Shown here in pieces: positions 15,189-23,930 of a stretch of DNA of 28,380 nt; positions within the stretch are counted from its first letter, which is position 1, and each line of letters opens with the position of its first letter. Both the position numbers and the translations under genes were made by a program. The notes under the pieces were generated by a model. It did not search any database. It saw only the letters and a list, made by a program, of their open reading frames with translations, and was not told the origin of the DNA. Source of the stretch: JBOGJG01 sp050747825 (GTDB lineage: Bacteria; Acidobacteriota; UBA6911; RPQK01; JBOGJG01); the NCBI GenBank assembly GCA_050747825.1, contig JBOGJG010000021.1, forward strand, positions 1 to 28,380, in the 5' to 3' direction.

Positions 15189-18155
15189 TTGATAAACGCG
15201 TCCATTAGTTCTCGCGTTCCTCAGGCTGATGCCTCGGCCGTTGACGTGGAGGCGCTGCGCCGCGAATTGGAATCCCGGATCGAGGGAGAAGTGCGCTTCG
15301 ATAAGCTCTCTCGAGCGCTATACTCCACGGATGCCAGTATTTATCAGATCGAGCCTCTGGGAGTGGTGGTCGTAAACTCCAATTCTGATGTGATCCGTAC
15401 CATCCAGATCTGCAGTCGTTTTCACTGCCCGCTCACGGTTCGGGGGGGAGGGACATCGCAGGCCGGTCAGGCCGTCGGTCCTGGCATTCAGATGGACACC
15501 TCAAAATTCCTGAATCGCATCCTGGAAGTAAATACCGAGGAGGGCTGGGTGCGCGTGCAGCCGGGTGTTGTCCTGGATGAGTTGAATGCTCACCTCCGTC
15601 CCAAAGGCTTCATGTTTGCGCCCGACGTATCCACTTCCAGCCGCGCCACCCTGGGGGGCATGATCGCCAACAATTCAAGCGGCGCACGATCCGTGATCTA
15701 CGGCAAGACCATCGACCATGTCCTGCATTTGCAAGTTGTGCTTTCCGATGGCACGCTCGCTCACCTGCGGCCGCTCTCAGCGCCGGAGCTGGAAACCATC
15801 TGCCAGGGCGATAGTATCGAAGCCGCCGGCTACAGGACGGTCCGGCAACTGGCGGCTTCCCTGACAGGCGAAATCGACCGGCGCTTTCCCAAGATCCTGC
15901 GGCGAGTGGGCGGCTATAACCTCGACGCTTTTACAAGGCCGGATGAGCCGTTCGACCTTTGCAAGCTGATGGTCGGATCGGAAGGTACGCTGGGTGTGGT
16001 GGTTGAAGCCAGGCTGAAGCTGGTGCCGCTGCCCCGGGCAAGGGCGCTTCTCGTCATCCATTTTGAAGATTTGCTGCAGGCTTTGGCCGCAACTCCAGCT
16101 ATCCTCGAGCACCAGCCCGCTGCTGTCGAGGTCATGGATCGGTTCATCCTGCACCACACTAATCAAAACCCGGCGCTTGAACGCCTGCGCGATTTCGTCC
16201 AGGGAGATCCGGGAGCGCTTTTGATGGTGGAGTTTTATGGGGAAGGCGCCGAGCTTCTTCCGTCCAGGATGCAAGCCCTGGAAGATGACTTGCGTTCCCG
16301 GCATTTCGGCTACCATTTCCACCGGGCTGTCGAGCCGGCTGCCCAGGCCAGAATCTGGAGTCTGCGAAAGGCTGCGCTGGGCCTTTCCATGGCCATGAAG
16401 GGAGATGCCAAGGCGCTTTCCTTTGTCGAGGATACGGCTGTGGCTCCGGAAAGACTCAGAGATTACATCGAACGTTTTCTGGAAATTGTTCGGAAGCACG
16501 GGACTGCCGCCGGCGTCTATGCTCACGCTTCGGTCGGATGCCTGCACGTCAGGCCCGTGATCGACTTGAAGACTGAAGAAGGCATACAGAAACTGGAAGC
16601 CATTGCCAATGACGTGGCGGACCTGGTGCTGGACCACGGTGGCGCCATCTCGGGCGAACACGGCGACGGCCTGGTCCGCAGCCCTTTTGCTTTAAAGATG
16701 TTCGGGCCGATCCTGTACGACGCATTCCGCAGGATCAAACGGACATTCGACCCTGTGGGAATCCTGAATCCCGGAAAGATCGTGGATGCGCCTCCCCTCA
16801 CTTCGAACTTGCGTTACGGCGTTGGATATCGAACCGCTGACCCGCCGACTTACTTCGATTACTCCGAATACGGCGGCCTGGGCCGCGCCGTAGAGATGTG
16901 CAGCGGCGTGGGCGCCTGCCGCAAAAAGCTGGACGGGACGATGTGTCCTTCTTACATGGCCACTTTGGAGGAGACGCATACCACCCGGGGACGAGCCAAT
17001 GTACTCCGCCTGGCCATGAGCGGAAGTCTGGGCGAGGCCGGCCTGGCCGATGAGGAAGTCCTTAAAGCTCTGGACCTTTGTCTGGAATGCCGCGCCTGCA
17101 AGTCCGAGTGTCCGGTAGGTGTCGATATGGCGCGCTTTAAAAGCGAATTCCTGGCCGGCTACTGGAAACGCCACGGCACCCCCCTGCGCGCCCGCCTGCT
17201 GGGGAACATCGGCGAACTCTCTTGCTGGGGCAGCCGCATGGCCCCTCTGTCCAACTGGATAACGCACAGCCGGCCATTCCGTCGCCTGGGTCAGGCTTTG
17301 CTGGGGATCGACTCCCGCAGAACACTGCCGAAATGGAAGCGCCCGACGCTGGAGCAATGGTACAGCCGGAGAAAAGCGGTCTGGGCAGAAGAAGCCGCTT
17401 CGTCCCGGGTCGTCCTCTTCAATGACACTTTCACCAATTACTTCGAACCCGAGATCGGGATCGCCGCCGTCGAAATCCTCGATTCACTGGGAGTCGGGGT
17501 TCACCTGGGAGGCTATCACTGCTGCGGACGCCCCCTGATCTCCCAGGGCCTGCTGGCAAAGGCGCGCCAGCGCGCCGCTGCGAATGTCGAAAGCCTGTTT
17601 GCGCCGGCAGAGCAGGGAGCGAAAATCGTTTTCTGCGAGCCCAGTTGTCTGTCAGCCGTAAGGGAAGACACCCCGGCTCTTCTGAAGGGAGAAGCCCGAA
17701 GAAAAGCTGAGGTGGCGGCCGGCGCCTGCATGCTTTTCGAGGAATTTCTCGAGCAGCAGTGCGAGTCGGGGCGGGTCAGGCTGGTACTGAAATCCGGACC
17801 TTCCAAAGTCCTTCTGCATGGGCATTGCCACCAGAAGTCGATGGGATTGCTGCCGCCTGCTCTGTCTCTGCTGTCTCGAATCCCGAACACTGCAGTCATT
17901 GATCCGGACGCCGGCTGCTGCGGAATGGCGGGTTCTTTCGGTTATCTTCGCGACCACTACGAGGTCTCCCTAAGGATAGCCGAGCGTCGCCTGCTGCCGG
18001 CCATCAGGGATGAAGCGCCCGGCACCCTCGTGGTGGCGACCGGTACCTCCTGCAGGCACCAGGTGCGGGACTTCAGCGGACACTCGGCCATTCACCCCGC
18101 TGTCCTGCTCCGCTCGCTGCTCTCAGACGAGTCGGGGAAAGGTGAAAGGCACTGA
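15189..18155 (+). CDS. FAD-linked 2-hydroxyacid dehydrogenase fused to Fe-S/CCG domains (YdiJ/D-lactate dehydrogenase type)
   Basis: This 988-residue protein combines two usual subunits. Residues about 50-230 are an FAD-binding PCMH domain (PLTVRGGGTSQAGQAVGPGI, STSSRATLGGMIANNSSGAR), and about 260-530 the FAD-oxidase C domain (GAISGEHGDGLVRSPF). A ferredoxin-like region follows with CSGVGACRKKLDGTMCPSY and CLECRACKSECPVGVDM for two 4Fe-4S clusters. The end holds two CCG cysteine-rich domains (GGYHCCGRPLI, DAGCCGMAGSFGY). Such fusions oxidise D-2-hydroxyacids (lactate, 2-hydroxyglutarate, malate) and pass electrons to the quinone pool or a partner. The TTG start at 15189 lacks a good ribosome binding site; GTG at 15246 is another choice. 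The stop overlaps the transporter start by one base (TGATG). Confidence 0.88.
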   Translation: MINASISSRVPQADASAVDVEALRRELESRIEGEVRFDKLSRALYSTDASIYQIEPLGVVVVNSNSDVIRTIQICSRFHCPLTVRGGGTSQAGQAVGPGIQMDTSKFLNRILEVNTEEGWVRVQPGVVLDELNAHLRPKGFMFAPDVSTSSRATLGGMIANNSSGARSVIYGKTIDHVLHLQVVLSDGTLAHLRPLSAPELETICQGDSIEAAGYRTVRQLAASLTGEIDRRFPKILRRVGGYNLDAFTRPDEPFDLCKLMVGSEGTLGVVVEARLKLVPLPRARALLVIHFEDLLQALAATPAILEHQPAAVEVMDRFILHHTNQNPALERLRDFVQGDPGALLMVEFYGEGAELLPSRMQALEDDLRSRHFGYHFHRAVEPAAQARIWSLRKAALGLSMAMKGDAKALSFVEDTAVAPERLRDYIERFLEIVRKHGTAAGVYAHASVGCLHVRPVIDLKTEEGIQKLEAIANDVADLVLDHGGAISGEHGDGLVRSPFALKMFGPILYDAFRRIKRTFDPVGILNPGKIVDAPPLTSNLRYGVGYRTADPPTYFDYSEYGGLGRAVEMCSGVGACRKKLDGTMCPSYMATLEETHTTRGRANVLRLAMSGSLGEAGLADEEVLKALDLCLECRACKSECPVGVDMARFKSEFLAGYWKRHGTPLRARLLGNIGELSCWGSRMAPLSNWITHSRPFRRLGQALLGIDSRRTLPKWKRPTLEQWYSRRKAVWAEEAASSRVVLFNDTFTNYFEPEIGIAAVEILDSLGVGVHLGGYHCCGRPLISQGLLAKARQRAAANVESLFAPAEQGAKIVFCEPSCLSAVREDTPALLKGEARRKAEVAAGACMLFEEFLEQQCESGRVRLVLKSGPSKVLLHGHCHQKSMGLLPPALSLLSRIPNTAVIDPDAGCCGMAGSFGYLRDHYEVSLRIAERRLLPAIRDEAPGTLVVATGTSCRHQVRDFSGHSAIHPAVLLRSLLSDESGKGERH

Positions 18156-19414
18156 TGGATTTGGCATCGATATCCCTGGGCGCCCTGGCACTGGCTATTG
18201 TGGTCAGTTGCACAACCCGGATCAATGTGGGATTCCTCTCTCTGGTGCTTGCCTGGATCATCGGAGTTCTCCTTGCCGGCATGAAGAGCAGCGAAGTAGC
18301 TGCTGGATTTCCCGTGCAGTTGTTTCTGACACTGACCGGGGTCACCCTCCTCTTTGCAGAGGCGCGGGCCAACGGGACGCTGGAGCGGATAGCCTATTAC
18401 GCTGTGAGCATTTGCAAGGGAAATCTTGGGCTGATTCCGGTCGCGTTCTTTCTGGTGACTCTGGGGATGGCTTCGATTGGAGCCGGAAATATTGCGGCAG
18501 CCGCCCTGATCGCCCCAATGGCCATGGCGGTGGCAGGCCGGATCGGCATCTCGGCTTTCCTGATGACGATCATGGTCGGCAACGGCGCCAACGCCGGATC
18601 GCTCTCGCCATTTGCTCCCACGGGAATCATTGTCCATGGCCTGATGGACCAGATGGGACTGGGCGGTGTGCAGTGGCAGACCTATGTGAATAACCTCGTC
18701 GCTCATGTGGCCGTCGCTTTTGCCGGTTATCTTCTTTTGGGCGGCTGGCGCTTATTCGGCCGCACTCACGTGGACACGGATGAGGTTGGCCAGGATCAAT
18801 CGCAGGACCATTCCTTTGAGGCGCGGCACTGGGTGACGATGGGCGCCATAACGGCTTTGATCTCGGGAGTCATTTTCTTCGAGCTCGATGTCGGCATGGG
18901 AGCATTTACCGCGGCTGTTTTACTGGCGCTCCTGAGAATGACTGACGAAGCAACCGCCATCCGGCTCATCCCCTGGGGAGTCATCCTCATGGTCACCGGC
19001 GTCACGGTGCTGGTGTCGCTGCTGGAGAAGACGGGCGGGATGGACTTGTTTACTTCGATTCTGGCCCGATTTTCCACCCCGGATTCCATTACCGCTGTGG
19101 TGGCGCTGGTCACCGGGCTGATCTCGGCTTACAGCAGTACCTCGGGAGTGGTTTTGCCCGCCTTCCTGCCCACAGTCCCGAGTCTGATCGAAAGACTCGG
19201 TGGTGGGGATGCTCTGGCGATCGCTTCTTCCATGAATCTGGGTTCGCATCTGGTGGATGTTTCGCCGCTCTCGACCATCGGAGCACTGTGCATCGCCGCC
19301 GTCCCCCCCAGCGAAGATTCACGTATCCTGTTTTACAAGGTGCTGGCCTGGGGCCTATCGATGTCGGTGGTGGGCATGGTTGTATCTTATGTCTTTTTTG
19401 GGCTGTTGTGGTGA
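18155..19414 (+). CDS. MatC-type dicarboxylate carrier (SLC13/ion transporter superfamily)
   Basis: The 419-residue membrane protein begins with a MatC N-terminal domain (LGALALAIVVSCTTRINVGF, AGFPVQLFLTLTGVTLLFAE) and has about 11 hydrophobic segments in two halves. MatC proteins import malonate or other C4-dicarboxylates; the pore segments here include VGNGANAGSLSPFAPTGII and STSGVVLPAFLP. The ATG overlaps the preceding stop (TGATG) with GGTGAAAGG upstream, so translation is coupled to the dehydrogenase. The pair looks like uptake and oxidation of one organic acid. The exact substrate is not determined by the sequence. Confidence 0.85.
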   Translation: MDLASISLGALALAIVVSCTTRINVGFLSLVLAWIIGVLLAGMKSSEVAAGFPVQLFLTLTGVTLLFAEARANGTLERIAYYAVSICKGNLGLIPVAFFLVTLGMASIGAGNIAAAALIAPMAMAVAGRIGISAFLMTIMVGNGANAGSLSPFAPTGIIVHGLMDQMGLGGVQWQTYVNNLVAHVAVAFAGYLLLGGWRLFGRTHVDTDEVGQDQSQDHSFEARHWVTMGAITALISGVIFFELDVGMGAFTAAVLLALLRMTDEATAIRLIPWGVILMVTGVTVLVSLLEKTGGMDLFTSILARFSTPDSITAVVALVTGLISAYSSTSGVVLPAFLPTVPSLIERLGGGDALAIASSMNLGSHLVDVSPLSTIGALCIAAVPPSEDSRILFYKVLAWGLSMSVVGMVVSYVFFGLLW

Positions 19415-19514
19415 CGCTCCGATCCTCCTATTGAAATCTCGCTGCAAAACGCCTACTCTTAGCACCAGATGAATGATGCTATACTGCAGCAAAAGACATT
19501 CATAGACGGGTGAC

Positions 19515-19727
19515 ATGAGCGCATCGCTGCCATACCGCCTCCTGGCGAACAATGCGGCCGTCAGCCAGTACGGGTACTCCAGAGAGGAATTCCTTTCCAT
19601 GACCATCAAAGACATCCGTCCTGAAGAAGATGTGCCTGCTCTGGAGGAGATCCTGGCGAGGCAAAAAGATCCCATTTGGCCAGTCCGGTATCTGGCGCGA
19701 AATCAGCTCACATTCCCTCACCTTTAA
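19515..19727 (+). pseudogene. PAS-domain fragment of a signalling protein
   Basis: The 70 residues include LLANNAAVSQYGYSREEFLS followed by MTIKDIRPEEDVPALEEILA, the N-terminal half of a PAS sensor domain as found in histidine kinases and diguanylate cyclases. The core strands (usually W.HRxKDGxxxDVE) and any output domain are missing; the frame degenerates at WPVRYLARNQLTFPHL. TATACT at about 19479-19484 may be an old promoter. It lies between the MatC gene and an exported protein gene. Confidence 0.6.
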
Positions 19728-19791
19728 GACCCGGAAGGGTCAGCAGGCATCCTAACCCGAAAAGTGAGAGAGATCGATCCTGGACGCGTGA

Positions 19792-19797
19792 TACAAT
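19792..19797 (+). promoter_or_regulatory. -10-like box TACAAT before the exported protein gene
   Basis: TACAAT lies 23 bases upstream of the chosen ATG (19821), leaving space for the AAAGGGA ribosome binding site at 19808-19814. No clear -35 was found. Confidence 0.3.
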
Positions 19798-19820
19798 CGC
19801 CCACAATAAAGGGAATGAAA

Positions 19821-20552
19821 ATGAAAAGACATTTTTGGGGACTTGCTTTGGTCCTTTCCGTCACGACTGCTTTCCTGCTGGCGAAGGACTTCTGGGAAAA
19901 GCCATTTTCCGAATGGAAGGAGCAGGAGGTCAGGAAGATGCTCACGGACTCTCCCTGGGCCGATCAGCACGTGTTTACGCGTACTCTGATATCAGAGTTC
20001 CAAAGCAGTGGCGTGGGCGGCGAAAAGGAGTTATTCGATGCCTACACGGTACGCTTTTTTACGGCGATTCCGATCCGGCAAGCCTATGTCAGGATGCTGC
20101 AGCTCAATCATAAGTACGACGAGATGGTGCCCGAGCAAAAGGAGCAGTTCGATACTCAGACCAGCGGATTTCTGAGCGGGGAGAGTCCGGATATCGTCGT
20201 GGCTCTGGATTTTGCCAGCAATGACCAGTCCATGAGCATGCAAATCCAGCGCACGCTGCAGTATCAGACTACTGACCAGCTCAAGCAGCTTGTTTATCTG
20301 TTCACCGACAGCGCGGGGCAAATTCCGGTGAAGCAGTACTTCGCCCCAGGCCAGGACGGTACGGGAGCCAAGTTCATTTTTCCTCGTACGATCGATGGCA
20401 AGCCTGTGGTCACTCCCCAGGATAAGGAAGTGAAATTTGAATTCGAGGTTCCAAACTCTCAGTCCACGGGGTCGGAAGTGTCTGCCCCGCACCGTATCTT
20501 CATCACCTGGAAGGTGAAGGATATGATGTATCAGGGGCAGCTCGCCTTGTAG
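19821..20552 (+). CDS. Exported acidobacterial protein of unknown function
   Basis: The product of 243 residues has a signal peptide (MKRHFWGLALVLSVTTAFLLA) and a mature start KDFWEKPFSEWKEQEVRKML followed by TDSPWA, a beginning I associate with a family of exported acidobacterial proteins. A later part reads QLKQLVYLF, GAKFIFPRTIDGKPVV and FITWKVKDMMYQGQLAL, probably beta-rich. There is no catalytic motif I recognise. ATG 19821 has GGGA 6 bases upstream; the ATG at 19815 is too close to it. The stop overlaps the end of a dead convergent gene. Confidence 0.7.
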   Translation: MKRHFWGLALVLSVTTAFLLAKDFWEKPFSEWKEQEVRKMLTDSPWADQHVFTRTLISEFQSSGVGGEKELFDAYTVRFFTAIPIRQAYVRMLQLNHKYDEMVPEQKEQFDTQTSGFLSGESPDIVVALDFASNDQSMSMQIQRTLQYQTTDQLKQLVYLFTDSAGQIPVKQYFAPGQDGTGAKFIFPRTIDGKPVVTPQDKEVKFEFEVPNSQSTGSEVSAPHRIFITWKVKDMMYQGQLAL

Positions 20553-21185
20553 ACTCGCCGGGTTCTATCAGGTCCCGTGGATTGCACGACATGCATTCCG
20601 GCCTGGACAAAGTGGCCGAATGCCGCATCAGCTTCGTCGCAGTAATCGACCACGCCCGAGACAACCACCGGCGAAGTGCAGTCTTCCAGCAGGTAAATCC
20701 GTTCGATCAAGTCCGCTGTTGCGAGCTGTCGGATCGCTCAGCAGACCCTGAACCGTCCAGGCCACACAGTGGCTCCAATGTCTTCGTAGGACACTGTGGT
20801 GAGCGGAGCCGGATGCCTGCCTTCATCGTCAACCAGGGAAATGCCCTGAAATATCTGGAGAGCCTGATGAGTATCCAGCGTGGGAGCGATCCGGGTAATT
20901 TTGTCCAGGTTGCGGTATGAACTGGCAGAATCTGCGGTTGTCATCAACGGCACCGGTTCCCGAGGGTCCTGCCACAAAGAGTTCGTATTCAGGCATGCAA
21001 AAGGTGTTCTGAACGTCCACGACCAGCAGGCAAATGCGAAAAGAGTCGCTGACAGCCGGTGAAATCTCGTGCTCGGCGGCCCAGTTTTCAGCCTCTTCGG
21101 CTCTCTTCTGATACTCGACACGCCACACCTGTCCCACCCGCTCCGGGTCGAAATGAGGGGAGATGGGAAGTGTTTTCTATCTCAT
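20531..21185 (-). pseudogene. Isochorismatase-family cysteine hydrolase, decayed
   Basis: Pieced together, the minus strand encodes LPISPHFDPERVGQVWRVEY, then SFRICLLVVDVQNTFCMPEY, FVAGPSGTGAVDDNRRFCQF, and after a frame change YRNLDKITRIAPTLDTHQAL and GRHPAPLTTVSYEDIGATVW, then LIERIYLLEDCTSPVVVSGV and AFGHFVQAGMHVVQS. These are consecutive blocks of a large isochorismatase-like hydrolase. Lesions are TAG at the third codon after the ATG at 21185, a frameshift in TTCATACCGC near 20919, an in-frame TGA at 20740-20738, and loss of the middle section between GATVW and DLIERIYLLEDC, which normally carries the LTIWPYHA region. The gene cannot make a working enzyme. Confidence 0.8.
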
Positions 21186-21260
21186 CACGGTGCAACAATA
21201 CGTTATTTCCGTAGGAGGTGGTTTTGGAAAGCCCAAACTGGCTTTTAAGTTTCTACGGGG

Positions 21261-21266
21261 TAAAAT
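21261..21266 (+). promoter_or_regulatory. -10-like box of the TIM-barrel isomerase gene, leaderless arrangement
   Basis: GGGG TAAAAT AGCATT GTG: the hexamer ends 6 bases before the GTG at 21273 and there is no Shine-Dalgarno in between. Confidence 0.4.
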
Positions 21267-21272
21267 AGCATT

Positions 21273-22187
21273 GTGCCCCAACTCAGCCTATTTTCAGTGA
21301 GTTATGCCGGACTGTGGGGACAGCACCGGCTTGACCTGCCCGCCTTCATAGCCAGGGCGTCGGCGCTTGGCTACGATTCCGTGATGCTGATGGGCAAGCG
21401 CCCCCATCTGTCGCCCCTCGATGCCACGGACGGGCAGATCGCCTCTGTAAGGGCTAGCCTGCAGGAACGAGGCATCGCCTGCGCCGCCATTGCAGGCTAT
21501 ACCGATCTGGCGGGCTCGGGAGCAGCCGAGGTGCCTCACCTGGAGATGCAGATTGCTTACGTCGAACAGCTGGCGCAGATTGCCGCGGCTCTGGGTGCGC
21601 CGGTGGTCCGTGTCTTCACGGCTTACGAATCCCCGGGTGTTGGTCCCGGTGCGCTGTGGAGCCGGGTTGTCCCTGCGCTGCAGGAGATGTGCGACCGCGC
21701 GGCTGCTTGTGATGTGACGATCGCTGTACAAAACCACCATGACCTGGGTGTCCACACGGATGTGCTGCTGGAGCTTCTGTATGACGTCGGCCGGCCCAAT
21801 TGCAAGGTCGGATTCGACGCTTGGTCTCCGGCCCTGCGGGGAGAGGATCTTTACGAGTCGGCGCGCCGTATGGCTCCGCATACAGTCATGACCACAAATG
21901 CCGACTATGTTCGCCTGCCGCGCTTTCAATATCGACCTGACCTGGTCAACTACGAGCGCGTCATGCCGGATCAGGTGCGGGCCGTGAATTTTGGAGAAGG
22001 TTTCATCGATTACAAGGCCTTCTTCCAGGGACTTCAGGATGGAGGTTTCGATGGTATTGCCAATTACGAAATCTGCTCGCCCGTACGCGGGGGCGGCAGT
22101 CTGGAGAACCTGGACATCTGCGCAGGCCATTACCTGGCCTGGATGCGGCGCCACGTCGTCAAGAGCATTCTGAAAGGAAGCAGATGA
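21273..22187 (+). CDS. Sugar phosphate isomerase/epimerase family protein (xylose isomerase-like TIM barrel)
   Basis: The 304-residue protein fits the AP endonuclease 2/xylose isomerase-like barrel. Recognisable strands are YDSVMLMGKRPHL, GAPVVRVFTAYES, VTIAVQNHHDLGVHTDVLLE, NCKVGFDAWSPAL and DGIANYEICSPVRGGGSLE, with the Glu, His and Asp residues that usually bind the divalent metal. Substrates in this family range from tagatose and inosose to oxo-sugars, so no specific reaction can be assigned. The GTG start is supported by the family beginning LSLFSVSYAGLWG. A TAAAAT box ends 6 bases upstream. The gene is followed within 2 bases by repeat copy B. Confidence 0.8.
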   Translation: MPQLSLFSVSYAGLWGQHRLDLPAFIARASALGYDSVMLMGKRPHLSPLDATDGQIASVRASLQERGIACAAIAGYTDLAGSGAAEVPHLEMQIAYVEQLAQIAAALGAPVVRVFTAYESPGVGPGALWSRVVPALQEMCDRAAACDVTIAVQNHHDLGVHTDVLLELLYDVGRPNCKVGFDAWSPALRGEDLYESARRMAPHTVMTTNADYVRLPRFQYRPDLVNYERVMPDQVRAVNFGEGFIDYKAFFQGLQDGGFDGIANYEICSPVRGGGSLENLDICAGHYLAWMRRHVVKSILKGSR

Positions 22188-22188
22188 C

Positions 22189-22295
22189 ACTGACCGCTGA
22201 CTGGCTGACCGCTGGCCGTCTACGAACCGGTCAGCGGTCAGTAGGCGAGCGCAGCGAGCCGGGCTCAGTGGTTAGCTCGTGGCACGGGCAAAGCC
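22189..22295 (+). repeat. Dispersed inverted-repeat element, copy B
   Basis: Starts ACTGACCGCTGACTGGCTG and ends GTGGCACGGGCAAAGCC, matching copy A at both ends (29 bases with three transitions, 22 with two). Its middle pairs CTGACCGCTGGCC with CCGGTCAGCGGTCAG and carries an extra GC-rich piece (GGCGAGCGCAGCGAGCC) lacking in copy A. It fills the gap between the isomerase and zwf. Confidence 0.75.
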
Positions 22296-22329
22296 TTGGG
22301 AATGATATTTTGAATTTTAGGTGAAACAA

Positions 22330-23868
22330 ATGGCTGTGACAATTGAGAATCCGCTCACTCAAGGATTGAGGCTGGAACGCAGCGCACAACCGTGCGTGGT
22401 GGTTGTCTTCGGCGCTTCTGGAGACCTGACCCGGCGTAAGCTGGTGCCGGCGCTCTACAGTCTTTTTCAGCAGGGCCTGCTCTCCAGCGGCTTCTCCATT
22501 CTCGGTTCCGCCCGAACCCAGATGTCCCAGGATGCATTTCGGGACTATCTACGGGAGGCAGTCGAGGAGTTTTCAGACGAAGGTCCGGTTGACTCCATTA
22601 TGTGGAAGGAATTTGCTTCCGGCCTTTTCTATTCTGCCTCGGACAGCAGTGACCCTCAGAGCTATGACGAACTGAAGCAGCTCCTGGAGCAGATCGATCA
22701 GGAGCGGGCTACCTCGGGCAATCGCCTCTTTTATCTATCCACGCCGCCCAGAGCTTACATGGAGATTACCCGGCTGCTCAATGAAAAGGGCCTGAATATA
22801 TCGGCAAACGGCGGCTGGGTGAGGATTGTCGTGGAAAAGCCTTTTGGTACCGACCTGGAGAGCGCCAGGGAACTGAACGCTCACCTGTTGAATATTTTCG
22901 ACGAAGAGCAGGTATACCGGATCGATCATTACCTGGGCAAAGAGACCGTCCAGAACATCATGGTCCTTCGCTTTGCCAATGCCATTTTCGAACCGCTCTG
23001 GGACCGCCAGCATATCGATCACGTTCAGATTACGGCGGCCGAAAGCGTCGGTGTTGAAGGACGTGGAGGTTACTACGAGAAGTCCGGCGCCCTGCGTGAC
23101 ATGATCCAGAACCACCTGCTGCAGGTCTTTTCGCTGGTGGCGATGGAGCCTCCGGTTTCCATGGATGCCGATAGAGTGCGCGATGAAAAATCCAAGGTCA
23201 TGCGAGCGGTGCGCCCCATACCTCCCAAACAGGTTGCGGAATATGCGATCAGGGCGCAGTACGGGCCCGGCTTTGTTGAAGGCGAGAAATCCGTGGCCTA
23301 TCGCCAGGAAGATGGCGTGAAGCCCGATTCCGGTACTGAGACTTATGCAGCACTGAAGCTCTTCATTGATAACTGGCGCTGGGCCGAAGTTCCCTTTTAC
23401 CTGCGATCGGGAAAACGCCTGCCTAAACGAGTCAGTGAGATCGCGATTCAATTCAAGCAGGCGCCACACCTCATTTTCAAAGAAGCTGGAGAGCTGAAAT
23501 TTGAGGGTGGCGCCAATGCGCTGGTCATCCGGGTGCAGCCCGATGAAGGGATATCGCTGAAGTTCCGCTCCAAGATTCCAGGCCAGGCGTTTAACCTTCG
23601 CCCTGTCAATATGGATTTTCGCTACGGCACTTCTTTTGGAAGGAGGTCCCCCGAGGCATACGAGAGACTGCTGCTGGACGCCATGTTGGGCGATCAGACT
23701 CTATTCGCCCGAAACGATATGGTTGAGCTTTGCTGGAAGCTCCTGATGCCAGTGCTGGAGGCCTGGAAGGGTGACGGCCAGATACCGGTTTACGAGTCCG
23801 GCAGTTGGGGCCCCGTGGAAGCCGACGCCCTGTTAGAAGCAGCCGGAAGGCGCTGGCGGCGGCCCTAG
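22330..23868 (+). CDS. zwf: Glucose-6-phosphate 1-dehydrogenase
   Basis: This 512-residue enzyme oxidises glucose 6-phosphate to 6-phosphogluconolactone with NADP or NAD. The nucleotide site VVFGASGDLTRRKLVPAL is near residue 30, VVEKPFGTDLESA follows, and the active-site motif is RIDHYLGKETVQN. The C-terminal domain has PFYLRSGKRLPKR. Length and order match the family. ATG 22330 is preferred because AGGTG lies 6 bases upstream; GTG 22321 is in frame too. It opens the zwf-opcA-pgl set. Confidence 0.95.
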   Translation: MAVTIENPLTQGLRLERSAQPCVVVVFGASGDLTRRKLVPALYSLFQQGLLSSGFSILGSARTQMSQDAFRDYLREAVEEFSDEGPVDSIMWKEFASGLFYSASDSSDPQSYDELKQLLEQIDQERATSGNRLFYLSTPPRAYMEITRLLNEKGLNISANGGWVRIVVEKPFGTDLESARELNAHLLNIFDEEQVYRIDHYLGKETVQNIMVLRFANAIFEPLWDRQHIDHVQITAAESVGVEGRGGYYEKSGALRDMIQNHLLQVFSLVAMEPPVSMDADRVRDEKSKVMRAVRPIPPKQVAEYAIRAQYGPGFVEGEKSVAYRQEDGVKPDSGTETYAALKLFIDNWRWAEVPFYLRSGKRLPKRVSEIAIQFKQAPHLIFKEAGELKFEGGANALVIRVQPDEGISLKFRSKIPGQAFNLRPVNMDFRYGTSFGRRSPEAYERLLLDAMLGDQTLFARNDMVELCWKLLMPVLEAWKGDGQIPVYESGSWGPVEADALLEAAGRRWRRP

Positions 23869-23917
23869 AGCCGGCGCCGTCGGGATTGAGCCTTTATGCA
23901 GCATTCCTACTTGGGGG

Positions 23918-23923
23918 TAAAAT
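23918..23923 (+). promoter_or_regulatory. -10-like box before opcA, internal to the operon
   Basis: GGGGG TAAAAT CGATTCC GTG: the hexamer ends 7 bases before the GTG at 23931, nearly the same as the sequence before the isomerase gene. It may give opcA-pgl an independent leaderless message. Confidence 0.35.
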
Positions 23924-23930
23924 CGATTCC

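Noticed and set aside
15777..16661. 294-codon minus-strand open frame
   Set aside because: Lies wholly inside the dehydrogenase gene on the opposite strand and has no motif; typical antisense shadow in GC-rich DNA.
21294..22190. 298-codon minus-strand open frame opposite the isomerase gene
   Set aside because: Almost exact mirror of the isomerase coding region and without recognisable domains.
22735..23469. 244-codon minus-strand open frame
   Set aside because: Antisense shadow of zwf.
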